This document shows, piece by piece, positions 26,215-33,682 of a stretch of DNA of 64,000 nt. How positions within the stretch are numbered: position 1 is the stretch's first letter; every line of letters begins with the position of its first letter. A program made the translations under genes and the position numbers. The DNA is from Streptomyces sp. NRRL F-2664 (lineage in GTDB: Bacteria > Actinomycetota > Actinomycetes > Streptomycetales > Streptomycetaceae): positions 1-64,000 of the forward strand of contig NZ_JOFX01000005.1 of assembly GCF_000719345.1 (NCBI RefSeq), written 5' to 3'. The notes beneath the pieces are model-generated. The model worked only from the letters and a program-made list of their open reading frames with translations. It was not told where the DNA came from and ran no database searches.

Positions 26215-26637
26215 TTATCCCGCGGCCACGGCGTGGGGGCTGCGGCGCTGGTCCGTGCCCGGTACCGGGGCGGAGGCGTCGGAGCCCAGCTCGACGATCC
26301 GGTTGTCGGCGTCGACGTGCACGACGCGCGGCTTCAGCGCCCGCGCCTCGGCGTCCTCGACCTGCGCGTAGCTGATGAGGATGACGAGGTCGCCGGGGTG
26401 CACGAGGTGCGCGGCGGCGCCGTTGATCCCGATCACACCGGAACCGCGCTCGCCCTCGATGACGTACGTCTCCAGCCTGGCGCCGTTGGTGATGTCCACG
26501 ATGTGGACGAGCTCCCCGGGGAGCAGGTCGGCGGCGTCCAGCAGGTCGGCGTCCACCGTGACGGACCCGACGTAGTGCAGATCGGCCTGGGTGACGGTGG
26601 CCCGATGGATCTTGGACTTGAACATGGTACGAAGCAT
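26215..26637 (-). CDS. panD: Aspartate 1-decarboxylase
   Basis: 140 residues. It makes beta-alanine for pantothenate and CoA. The self-cleavage site Gly24-Ser25 is intact (LHYVGSVTV), giving the pyruvoyl cofactor; [21 protein letters not shown]-type segment ([12 protein letters not shown]) and [10 protein letters not shown] are conserved. The ATG at 26637 has AAAGGAG nine bases upstream; an earlier start would displace the cleavage site. First gene of an operon with a GNAT and a racemase-like gene; a promoter is proposed at 26693-26721. Confidence 0.96.
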   Translation of the reverse strand: MLRTMFKSKIHRATVTQADLHYVGSVTVDADLLDAADLLPGELVHIVDITNGARLETYVIEGERGSGVIGINGAAAHLVHPGDLVILISYAQVEDAEARALKPRVVHVDADNRIVELGSDASAPVPGTDQRRSPHAVAAG

Positions 26638-26692
26638 GCGCGCACTCCTTTGTCTGCTCCCTGCCTGCGCACAGGTCAAGGGCGGTCCCCGG

Positions 26693-26721
26693 AGCCTACA
26701 ACGATTCGCCCGGCCGGTCAG
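26693..26721 (-). promoter_or_regulatory. Candidate panD promoter
   Basis: Minus strand: -35 CTGACC (26716-26721), 17-base spacer, -10 TAGGCT (26693-26698). This fits the streptomycete housekeeping consensus; the leader would be about 50 bases. Confidence 0.55.
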
Positions 26722-26811
26722 CTGCCCCGGTCTTCCGGGATCCGTGCAGAAAACGCCGCCCCGGCGGCGGTCGGGGGCGGCGCGGCGTGGGTGGTGGACG
26801 GCACGGGCTGT

Positions 26812-27111
26812 TCAGGTCTGGCGTGCCGCGTTCCAGGCGTGCCACAGGGCGGCGTAGGCGCCGTCGGCGGCCAGGAGTTCGTCGTGGCTGCCGAGTCCGA
26901 CGATCCGTCCGCCGCCCATGACCGCGATCCGGTCCGCGTCGCGCACGGTGTCCAGGCGGTGCACGATCGAGATGACCGTACGGCCCTCGATCAGCGCGGC
27001 GAGCGGGCGTTCGACCCGGCGCGAGGCCGAGGAGTCCAGCAGGGCGGTGGCCTCGTCGAGGACCAGCGCGTACGGGCGCGTCGTGCGCACCCGGATCACG
27101 GACCGGCTCAC
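26812..27111 (-). pseudogene. 3' remnant of an ABC exporter ATPase gene
   Basis: Only the last 85 or so residues of an ABC transporter nucleotide-binding domain remain: Walker B (ALVLDEATALLDSSASRR), the D-loop, the switch His (VISIVHRLDTVRDADRI) and the C-terminal tail (MGGGRIVGLGSHDELL). Walker A, Q-loop and signature are missing; just upstream the text has no homology and the opposite strand carries another truncated gene. It is a 5'-deleted relic. Confidence 0.75.
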
Positions 27112-27153
27112 CCGACCCGGGCCCGCGCCGAACTCCCGCTCCCCCCAGCCCCG

Positions 27154-27555
27154 TTGCGACGCTGGAGGGCCTGGCTGGACGACGGACCGGGGGCCGTCGC
27201 CGCCCTGCGGTCCGTGTGGTCCGGTGCCGGGCGGCTGGTGGTGTTCCTGCCGGAGCCGGTGTCCGGCGGCGACTACCGGGCGTACGGGGACCAGATCGCA
27301 TGGGAGGAGGACGCCATGCGCCGGTCCGACGTGATCCTCTTCTGGATCCCCCGCGACATGGCCACCCTGCCCGGCCTGGTGTCCAACATCAAGTGGGGTG
27401 CGTGGTGCGACTCGGGCCGCGCCGTGCTCGGTGCACCGCCGGAGGCGCAACGCATGGCCTACCTGCTGCACTTCGCGGACGTCCTGGGGGTGCCGGTGGA
27501 GCGGACCCCGACGGGCGCGGCCGAGGCTGCACTGCGAGCGGTCGGGCCGCCGTGA
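27154..27555 (+). pseudogene. 5'-truncated nucleoside 2-deoxyribosyltransferase-like protein
   Basis: 133 residues from a possible TTG. The preserved part, RLVVFLPEP, YGDQIAWEEDAMRRSDVILFWIPRDM, NIKWGAWCDSGRAVLG and HFADVLGVPV, matches the second two thirds of the nucleoside 2-deoxyribosyltransferase-like family. The family's N-terminal strand with its FLAGPTPR-type motif is missing; the sequence upstream of 27154 shows no match. It faces the truncated ABC gene, so a single deletion may have removed both 5' ends. Confidence 0.65.
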
Positions 27556-27576
27556 GCCGCCTGCTCGCGGCTCACG
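27551..27576. terminator. Bidirectional hairpin overlapping both stop codons
   Basis: Bases 27551-27560 pair perfectly with 27567-27576 (10 bp, 6-base loop). The two convergent stop codons (27555 and 27572) lie within the arms. Confidence 0.65.
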
Positions 27577-28147
27577 GGCAGGGCATGCTCATGTAGAGCG
27601 CCTGCTCGCCCTCGGATTCGGTGCCCAGGTACAGGGCGGTGTCCAGGCCGCACAGGGAGAAGCCCATTCGCCGGTAGGCATGGATGGCGGGGGCGTTGAC
27701 GTTGGTCACTTCCAACCAGAGGTGCCCGGCGCCCCGCTGACGGGCGAAGTCCGTCGCGTACCCCATCAACGCGCGGCCGATCCCCCGGCCCCGGTGGCCG
27801 GCGGCGACTTCGATGTCCTCGATGGTCAGCCGCCGGTTCCAGGGGGAGTAGGAGACGGCGGCGAAGCCGACGAGCGCCCCGGCGGCGCCGACGGCCACGA
27901 AGGTGCGGCTGTCGGCGTCCTCGCCCTCCGTCTCGGCACCGTCCCCGTCGTCGTCTCCTCCGTCCGCGGGGAACACCTTGACCAGCGGCGGGTCCACCGG
28001 GACCTCGCGGAGGGCGAAACCGTGGCCGGTCACGGCGACTTCGAAGACCGTGCTGGTGCTGAAGGACCCGTCGAGGGCTTCGATGGCCTCGGTGTCCTCG
28101 GGGCGGGCGAGGCGGTACTCGTACGTCGTGTCAGTGATCGCGGTCAT
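27572..28147 (-). CDS. sat: Streptothricin N-acetyltransferase
   Basis: 191 residues. The sequence closely matches what I know of the streptomycete streptothricin (nourseothricin) acetyltransferases STAT/Nat1: LDGSFSTSTVFEV, ALREVPVDPPLVKVFP, an acidic DGGDDDGDGAE loop, SYSPWNRRLTIEDIEV, GHRGRGIGRALM (acetyl-CoA), LEVTNVNAPAIHAYRRMGF and the ending QALYMSMPCP. It acetylates the beta-lysine amino group and so inactivates the antibiotic. There is no Shine-Dalgarno; TAGCCT six bases before the ATG points to a leaderless mRNA. No streptothricin synthesis genes are in the window, so it may be intrinsic resistance. Confidence 0.9.
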   Translation of the reverse strand: MTAITDTTYEYRLARPEDTEAIEALDGSFSTSTVFEVAVTGHGFALREVPVDPPLVKVFPADGGDDDGDGAETEGEDADSRTFVAVGAAGALVGFAAVSYSPWNRRLTIEDIEVAAGHRGRGIGRALMGYATDFARQRGAGHLWLEVTNVNAPAIHAYRRMGFSLCGLDTALYLGTESEGEQALYMSMPCP

Positions 28148-28153
28148 GGCACG

Positions 28154-28159
28154 AGGCTA
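28154..28159 (-). promoter_or_regulatory. -10 hexamer TAGCCT for leaderless sat
   Basis: TAGCCT followed by CGTGCC and the ATG. Almost the same 15-base string (TAGTCT, CGTGAC, ATG) precedes the RpiB-like gene at 58679. Confidence 0.5.
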
Positions 28160-28334
28160 TGGGCGGGCCGACCCGGTGAGGGCAGGTTCCAGCCGGACCG
28201 GCAGGCGCACCACGTACGCTCTTCGGCCCAGTCCAGGACCGGGAAGGTGACCCGCCTGGCGTGTCCGGCGACCGCCCCGCGCCGCGGCGTGGAGGATGGC
28301 CCGCGACCCACCGCCCCTGCTGCCAGGAGACTCC

Positions 28335-28610
28335 GTGCTCGAACGCAAACGGCTCAAGGACCGCACCCAGGTCACCTTCGTCCTGCCTGCGGATACGCCC
28401 CCCGGCCCGGTCAGCGTGGTCGGCGACTTCAACGACTGGCAGCCCGGCACCCACACCCTGGTGCCCCGCGCGGACGGTACCCGCGCGGTCACCGTCGCAC
28501 TGCCCGGCAAGAAGGTGCACTCCTTCCGCTACCTGGCCGCGGGCGACTACTGGTTCGACGAGGACCACGCCGACGGCCACGACGGCACCAACAGCCGCCT
28601 GCACACCTGA
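28335..28610 (+). CDS. Stand-alone CBM48/isoamylase early-set domain protein
   Basis: 91 residues, a single carbohydrate-binding module 48: VTFVLPADTPPGPVSVVGDFNDW, then VPRADGTRAVTVALPG, FRYLAAGDYWFDEDHAD. This is the N-terminal domain of glycogen-branching and debranching enzymes, here alone. GTG at 28335 with AGGAG six bases upstream is chosen over an ATG 13 codons earlier. It may bind glycogen or act as a regulatory subunit, as AMPK-beta-like proteins do; no glycogen gene is adjacent. Confidence 0.88.
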   Translation: MLERKRLKDRTQVTFVLPADTPPGPVSVVGDFNDWQPGTHTLVPRADGTRAVTVALPGKKVHSFRYLAAGDYWFDEDHADGHDGTNSRLHT

Positions 28611-28617
28611 GTCGAGC

Positions 28618-28648
28618 GCGGGCGGGCACCCGAGCCGTGCCCGCCCGC
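28618..28648. terminator. Bidirectional terminator, 12-bp stem
   Basis: Bases 28618-28629 pair with 28637-28648 around a 7-base loop, between convergent genes with stops at 28610 and 28707. Confidence 0.7.
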
Positions 28649-28706
28649 CCGACGCGGCCGCCGTCCTCGGGGACGTGCCGTCCGCACCGGGACGGGGCCA
28701 CGCCCG

Positions 28707-29726
28707 TCACCGGCAGTGGCTGAGCACCGCCTCGACCACCTGGCCGACGGTGATGCGCAGAAGCCGGGCATCGGGCTGCGAGGCGTGTGCGTCGCCCGGC
28801 CGCAAGGGGTCCTCGCCCGCGCGGGGGCACCACAGCACCCGGTGCTTCGGGTGCGGGGGCGGGCCCCACAGGCGGGGGGCCACCGGGCCGAAGAGGACGA
28901 CGGACCGGGTGCCGAGCGCCGTCGCGAGGTGCGCCAGGCCCGTGTCCCCGACCAGGACGCAGCGCGCTCCGGCCACCAGGGCGCAGAGCTCGTCGAAGGG
29001 GACGTCGCCGGAGCCGCCCACCACCGCCTGCGGTGGCAGTCCGGCGTCCTTCGCCACCTTTCGCGCCAGCGCCCCCTCGCCCGCCCCCGCGGTGACGACC
29101 ACGTCCTCGCCCGCTCGGCGCACAGCACGGACGACCGCTGCGAACCGTTCCGGGGGCCACCGTCTCGAGCCGGCGTCCGCGCCGGGGTGCACGACGACGG
29201 CGCCCGGGGCGGGCGAGGCGCACGCAGGTGCGGCGATCGACAGGTCCGTGGGGTCGGCCTCGATCCCGTACCAGCGCAGCAGGCGGCACCACCGCTCCCG
29301 CTCGTGCTCGTCGTGGCGCCATGGGGGTCCGAGGACGTCCGGGGTGTCCGCGTGCCGGTAGGCGAGGAGCCGGCGCGGTCGCAGCCGCTGCAGAAGCAGG
29401 TGGCTGGGCGGCCCGTTCCCGTGCAGGTCCACGGCCAGCTCCGGCGGGGGGCCCGCCCAGCTCAGCTCTGCTGGTACGCCGCGGCCTCGCGCGGTCGTGG
29501 CCAGGACCCGGTCCACGAGGCCGGTGGCGGCGGCGACGGCGGCCAGCCGACCGGGTGCGGCCAGGACGATGTCGCGATCCGGCATGCTCCGGCGCAGCGC
29601 CCGCAGGCAGGGCACCACCGTCAGCAGGTCGCCGAGGCCCAGGGCGCGGAGTACCAGTACCTGCGGGCGGCCGGCCGCCCGTGCCTCCTCGATCGGAGCG
29701 GGGCCTGCCCGCTCGGGCGCACTCAT
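28707..29726 (-). CDS. Glycosyltransferase family 9 (heptosyltransferase-like)
   Basis: 339 residues. N-terminal VLVLRALGLGDLLTVVPCLRALRR, the central VVVHPGADAGSRRWPPERFAAV and the C-terminal LVGDTGLAHLATALGTRSVVLFGPV are the signature pieces of GT9, which transfers heptose from ADP-heptose in Gram-negative LPS. The gene lies on the minus strand 1.8 kb beyond the end of hldE, and a second GT9 is inside the heptose block, so it is probably part of the same pathway. The ATG at 29726 lacks a clear Shine-Dalgarno; GACAGT lies six bases before it. Confidence 0.88.
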   Translation of the reverse strand: MSAPERAGPAPIEEARAAGRPQVLVLRALGLGDLLTVVPCLRALRRSMPDRDIVLAAPGRLAAVAAATGLVDRVLATTARGRGVPAELSWAGPPPELAVDLHGNGPPSHLLLQRLRPRRLLAYRHADTPDVLGPPWRHDEHERERWCRLLRWYGIEADPTDLSIAAPACASPAPGAVVVHPGADAGSRRWPPERFAAVVRAVRRAGEDVVVTAGAGEGALARKVAKDAGLPPQAVVGGSGDVPFDELCALVAGARCVLVGDTGLAHLATALGTRSVVLFGPVAPRLWGPPPHPKHRVLWCPRAGEDPLRPGDAHASQPDARLLRITVGQVVEAVLSHCR

Positions 29727-30049
29727 GCCCCCACTGTCCCGAGGACGGCCGTGAGGGGCACCCCGGGTTGGGCCGCACGGTGTCCGGCCGGTGCCGGAGG
29801 GCCCGTGTGAGCAAACACACCGTTTCCCGCGCAGGCCTTGGCAGACCAGGGCGCAGGGCGCTGTGGGCGGGCCGTCGGGCGGCGGGGAGCACCGTTCGGG
29901 TCGAGCAGTTCTGCCACCATGGTCGGGGCCGTTCCTCCCCCTCTTTCTGCTGCCGGGCGCCGCCGTGCGCGTCGGCGGTGCGGAGCGCCCGTTTTCCGCC
30001 CCGCCGCCTGCCGTCCTTCGCGCTTCGCGCTCCGTCCTGGGTCCTTTCT
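29727..30049. other. Divergent intergenic region of GT9 gene and MFS gene
   Basis: 323 bp without a supportable gene. GACAGT (29733-29738) may be the -10 of the GT9 gene. A short dyad GTGTG/CACAC (29805-29809 and 29816-29820) could be an operator for the exporter gene. The rest is pyrimidine-rich near the MFS start and shows nothing recognisable. Confidence 0.35.
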
Positions 30050-31429
30050 GTGTCTGCCACTCCCTCCACTCCTGCCGCTGCCGCCTCCGCATCCTCCTGC
30101 GCCGCGACCGCCGCCCCCTCCGCCGACCGCTCTCCGTGGCGGTCCCTGCGCTACCGCAGCATGCGCTGGTGGGCCGTCGCGAACTTCGTGTCCAACGCGG
30201 GCACCTGGATGCAGCTGACGGTGCAGAACCTCCTGGTCCTCCAGATCACGGGATCGGCCGCCGCCACCGGCCTGTCCGTGTCCCTCCAGATGGCACCCGG
30301 CCTGCTCCTCGGCCTGGCCGGCGGCGCGGCCGTCGACCGCTGGCCCCTCAAGCTGACCGCCGCCGTCGCGCAGGCCCTGCTCGGTGCGGTGGCGCTGGTG
30401 ACGGCGGTGCTCGTCGCGCTGGGCCGCCTCGACCTGCCGGTGCTGCTGGTGCTGGCCGCGGTGACCGGTCTGATCGCCACCGTCGACGGTCCCGCGTGTG
30501 CGCTGCTCGGCAACGATCTCGTGCGGGCCGCGGACGTGCCGTCCGCCATCGGGGTCGGCTCGCTGGTCCACAGCGCCGGGCGACTGGCGGGCGCCGCACT
30601 CGCCGGCGTGGCCGTCGGCTTCCTCGGTACGGCGGCGGCCTACGCGGCCAACGGCCTGTCGTTCCTCTTCGTGGCCTGTGTCATCCCGTTCCTCAAGGCG
30701 GCGCGCCCCCGCGGGGCGACCGGGCCGGGGCTGCCCGCTCCCGCCGCCCCGCCGGCGTCCGACCCGGCCGCGGCAGGGGGCATGAGCGCCCGGGAGGGAC
30801 TCGCGTTCTTCATGCGGCGCCCGCGGCTGGTCGCCCTCGCCGCCCTCAACGGCGTCAGTGCGCTGTTCGGCCGCAACTACTCCCTCACCCTGGTGGTCCT
30901 GGTCACCGGGCCCCTCGCCGGGGACGCGGCTGCCTTCAGCAAGGTCTCCACGGTCCTGGCCGTCGGCGGGATCGTCGGTGCGGTCCTCGGCGCCCGGCTG
31001 CGCAGGCCGAGCGTGCGCATGGTGGCCGCTCTCACCCTGGCCGGGGCCCTCCTGCAGGTCCTCGCCGGCCTGACCCCGTCCCTCCTGGTGCTCCTGGTCC
31101 TCGTCCTGCCCATGGCGGTGGCGGAATCCGTCGGGGACACCGCGCAGTCCACGGTGCTCCAGACCGACCCGCCCGCCCACATGAGGGGCCGGGTGCTCGG
31201 CGCCTGGTCCAGCATCCGCACCGTGTGGGGCCTGGCGGCGCCTCCCCTGCTCGGACTCTTCATGGAGCTGGCCGGCGTACGGGCCACGCTGATCGTGGGC
31301 GGGCTGGCCATCGCGGCGTTCGTGAGCACGGGGTACCTGCTGAAGGGCCGCAAGGCCCCCGGCGCGGCCCTGGTGCCGGTGCCCGAGGCGGCCCTGCCCG
31401 TCCGGGCACGGCTGAGCACCGCCGCCTGA
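30050..31429 (+). CDS. MFS transporter (DHA3/EntS-like exporter)
   Basis: 459 residues with twelve predicted helices. The first helix region, WWAVANFVSNAGTWMQLTVQNLLVLQITG, and the following GLLLGLAGGAAVDR are typical of the MFS_3 group of exporters. A long loop at about 210-245 joins the two halves, and PPAHMRGRVLGAWSSIRTVWG lies before helix 11. The GTG start at 30050 leaves a normal 35-residue cytoplasmic tail but lacks a good ribosome binding site, so the start is uncertain. Located between the GT9 gene and the heptose block, so export of a product of that block is possible. Confidence 0.85.
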   Translation: MSATPSTPAAAASASSCAATAAPSADRSPWRSLRYRSMRWWAVANFVSNAGTWMQLTVQNLLVLQITGSAAATGLSVSLQMAPGLLLGLAGGAAVDRWPLKLTAAVAQALLGAVALVTAVLVALGRLDLPVLLVLAAVTGLIATVDGPACALLGNDLVRAADVPSAIGVGSLVHSAGRLAGAALAGVAVGFLGTAAAYAANGLSFLFVACVIPFLKAARPRGATGPGLPAPAAPPASDPAAAGGMSAREGLAFFMRRPRLVALAALNGVSALFGRNYSLTLVVLVTGPLAGDAAAFSKVSTVLAVGGIVGAVLGARLRRPSVRMVAALTLAGALLQVLAGLTPSLLVLLVLVLPMAVAESVGDTAQSTVLQTDPPAHMRGRVLGAWSSIRTVWGLAAPPLLGLFMELAGVRATLIVGGLAIAAFVSTGYLLKGRKAPGAALVPVPEAALPVRARLSTAA

Positions 31430-31444
31430 CCGGGAGGGGTTCGG

Positions 31445-31482
31445 CGCGCGTGCGTGCCGGTCGCGGCCGGGACGCACGCGCG
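31445..31482. terminator. Bidirectional terminator between MFS and hldE genes
   Basis: Bases 31445-31455 pair perfectly with 31472-31482 (11 bp), with extra pairing possible inside the loop. It separates convergent genes (stops 31429 and 31500). Confidence 0.7.
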
Positions 31483-31499
31483 GGCCTGGTCGCGCCCGC

Positions 31500-32900
31500 T
31501 CAGGGCACCGCGGGACGGGCACCTCCGGCGGCCCGCGCGGCGCGATCGGCGAGGCCGGTCGTGGAGCGGCCGTCCAGGTAGGGCAGGACGACGGCCTGGC
31601 CGCCCCAGGCGCGCAGCGCCCGAGCCTCCGGGAGGTCGTCGGCCGAGTAGTCGCCGCCCTTGACCCACACGTCCGGCCGCAGCCGGCCCAGCAGGGACTC
31701 CGGCGTGTCCTCCTCGAACGCCACGACGGCGTCGACGCTGCCGAGCGCCGCCAGCACCCGTACCCGGTCCTCCAGCGGGTTCAGCGGGCGGCCGGGCCCT
31801 TTCAACCGCCGCAGCGAGGCGTCCGAGTTGACGCAGACGATCAGGCAGTCGCCGATCCGGCGCGCGCTGTCCAGGAGGCCGACGTGACCGGCGTGGAGCA
31901 GGTCGAAGCAGCCGCCCGTGGCGACCACCGTTCCGCCGCGGGCCCGGATGCGCGCAGCCGTCGCGAACGCGTCGCCACCCGCCGGCCGGGCGGGGCCGGC
32001 GGCGTATGGCGTCTGCCACAGGGCGGGGTCGCAGGCACCGCCGGCCGCGACGAAAGCGGCGGCCGCGGCCACCGCCTGCTGTACCGCCTCCTCCGGCAGG
32101 CCTCCGTCCGCGAGGGCGCAGGCCGCCACGGCGGCGAAGCAGTCGCCCGCTCCGCACGGGTCGCCCACCGCACGGTACGGGGACGGTACGAGCATCGGAG
32201 CCTCGGCGAGGGGCCGGGTCAGCAGGACCCCCCGCTCGCCGAGGGTCACGGCCACCGCAGCGGCACCCCACCGCTTCGCGAGTTCCGCGCCGCGCCGGGA
32301 GTGCGCGGCCAGGGAGTCCCCCTCGTCGGGGCACAGCGCGGTCGCCTCGGCGGCATTCGGCGTGACCAGGCGGGCTCCGGGCACGGGTGGTCCGCCCCGC
32401 GGGTGCGGGTCCCACACGAGGGGGACCCGGCGGGCCGTGTCGGCCAGCAGGGGATGCAGCGCCTGGGCGGTGCCCCGGCCGTAGTCCGCCACGAGGACGG
32501 CGTGCGCGTCGGCCAGCGCCCGGCCCGCGGCGGCGCTGACGGAGGCGACCCGGCCGCCGCCCCGGTCGATCCGGACCAGGGGCCGGCCGTCGGCCAGTAC
32601 CCGTGTCTTGATCGGCAGGGAGCCGTCCAGCGGGAGCTCGACCAGCCGGACACGGCCGTCCAGTGCCTCCCGCACGCGGTTGCTGGCGCCGTCCCGGCCC
32701 AGTGCCGTGACCAGGACGACGTCCCGGCCGGAACGGGCGGCCAGCACCGCGGCCAATCCCGCTCCTCCGGGGCGTGCGAGGTCGTCCGTGACGTCGACCA
32801 CGGGCGCCGGGGCGTCCGGGGCGAGACGGGACGCGCTCCCCCGGACGTCGCGGTCGAGCAGGACGTCGCCGACCACGACCAGCGGTTGGCGCCCGGTCAT
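31500..32900 (-). CDS. hldE: Bifunctional heptose-7-phosphate kinase/heptose-1-phosphate adenylyltransferase
   Basis: 466 residues in the E. coli HldE order. Residues 1-310: PfkB-type kinase (VVVGDVLLDRDVRG, RPGGAGLAAVLAA, and the catalytic DPCGAGDCFAA). Residues 335-466: nucleotidyltransferase (ATGGCFDLLHAGHV with HxGH, VNSDASLRRLKGPGRP, VWVKGGDYSADDLPE). Together they turn D-glycero-D-manno-heptose 7-phosphate into the 1,7-bisphosphate and, after GmhB, into ADP-heptose. The ATG overlaps the gmhA stop by four bases (ATGA). The last gene of the block, closed by the terminator at 31445-31482. Confidence 0.95.
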   Translation of the reverse strand: MTGRQPLVVVGDVLLDRDVRGSASRLAPDAPAPVVDVTDDLARPGGAGLAAVLAARSGRDVVLVTALGRDGASNRVREALDGRVRLVELPLDGSLPIKTRVLADGRPLVRIDRGGGRVASVSAAAGRALADAHAVLVADYGRGTAQALHPLLADTARRVPLVWDPHPRGGPPVPGARLVTPNAAEATALCPDEGDSLAAHSRRGAELAKRWGAAAVAVTLGERGVLLTRPLAEAPMLVPSPYRAVGDPCGAGDCFAAVAACALADGGLPEEAVQQAVAAAAAFVAAGGACDPALWQTPYAAGPARPAGGDAFATAARIRARGGTVVATGGCFDLLHAGHVGLLDSARRIGDCLIVCVNSDASLRRLKGPGRPLNPLEDRVRVLAALGSVDAVVAFEEDTPESLLGRLRPDVWVKGGDYSADDLPEARALRAWGGQAVVLPYLDGRSTTGLADRAARAAGGARPAVP

Positions 32901-33580
32901 CGGGTCCTCCGGACGGCGGCGACGGCGCGCCGGGGCGCGGTCCTGACGGTGGCGGTGGCCGAGGGGGCGAGGGCCGCGTCGAAGGACTCGCACAGCAGGT
33001 GCACGGCCACCAGGTGGGCCTCCTGCACGGTCGCCGTCGAGGCGGCGTCGATGCACAGGGCCTGGTCGGCCGCCTCCGCCAGGGGGTTGGGGGCGGCTCC
33101 CGTGAGGGCCCAGACCTCCAGCCCCGCGGCGCGGGCCGTCATCGCGGCCGACAGCAGGTTGCCGCTGCGCCCCGACGTCGACAGCAGGACCAGGACGTCA
33201 CCGTCCCGGCCGTGTGCCGCGACCTGTCGGGCGAAGACCTGCTCGAACCCGTAGTCGTTGCCGATCGCGGTGACGCTGGACGTCTCGGCGTGCAGGGCGA
33301 TGGCCGAGTAGGCCGGCCGCTCCGCGCGGTAGCGGCCGACCAGTTCGGCGGTCAGGTGTTGTGCCTGGGCAGCACTTCCGCCGTTGCCGGCCGCGAGGAG
33401 GCGGCCTCCTGCGGGCAGCACCGCGGCGAGCCGGCGACCCCAGTGGGCGAGCTGGTCCAGACCGTGGTCGCGCAGGCGGTGCAGCGCGTCCTCCAGTTCC
33501 TGGCAGTGCTGTTGGGCTCCTGTGGTTGCGGGAGATCGGCTCATGGCGTCGGGGCGGCCGCTCGCGGGAGCGGTCCGCAC
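32897..33580 (-). CDS. gmhA: Phosphoheptose isomerase (SIS domain)
   Basis: 227 residues. The SIS motifs GRLLAAGNGGSAAQAQHLTAE and LLSTSGRSGNLLSA, and the active-site segments LVGRY, ETSSVTAIGNDYGFEQVF and TVQEAHLVAVHLLCE match GmhA, which converts sedoheptulose 7-phosphate to heptose 7-phosphate. The GTG at 33580 is chosen because AAGGAGG (33585-33591) lies four bases upstream; an ATG at 33544 without a ribosome site is the alternative and would lose 12 residues. Coupled by ATGA overlap to hldE. Confidence 0.94.
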   Translation of the reverse strand: MRTAPASGRPDAMSRSPATTGAQQHCQELEDALHRLRDHGLDQLAHWGRRLAAVLPAGGRLLAAGNGGSAAQAQHLTAELVGRYRAERPAYSAIALHAETSSVTAIGNDYGFEQVFARQVAAHGRDGDVLVLLSTSGRSGNLLSAAMTARAAGLEVWALTGAAPNPLAEAADQALCIDAASTATVQEAHLVAVHLLCESFDAALAPSATATVRTAPRRAVAAVRRTR

Positions 33581-33584
33581 CCCA

Positions 33585-33591
33585 CCTCCTT
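33585..33591 (-). promoter_or_regulatory. Strong Shine-Dalgarno deciding the gmhA start
   Basis: AAGGAGG four bases before GTG 33580. It is the best ribosome site in the block and lies in the only non-overlapping gap (33581-33682) between the glycosyltransferases and gmhA. Confidence 0.6.
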
Positions 33592-33682
33592 CAGGCAGTC
33601 GGTACGGCACGGACACCGTCTCCGGTCGTGACCGACCGGAGGGGTTCGTCGGGCAGAGGCAGCACGGGTCAGCGGCAGGGGC

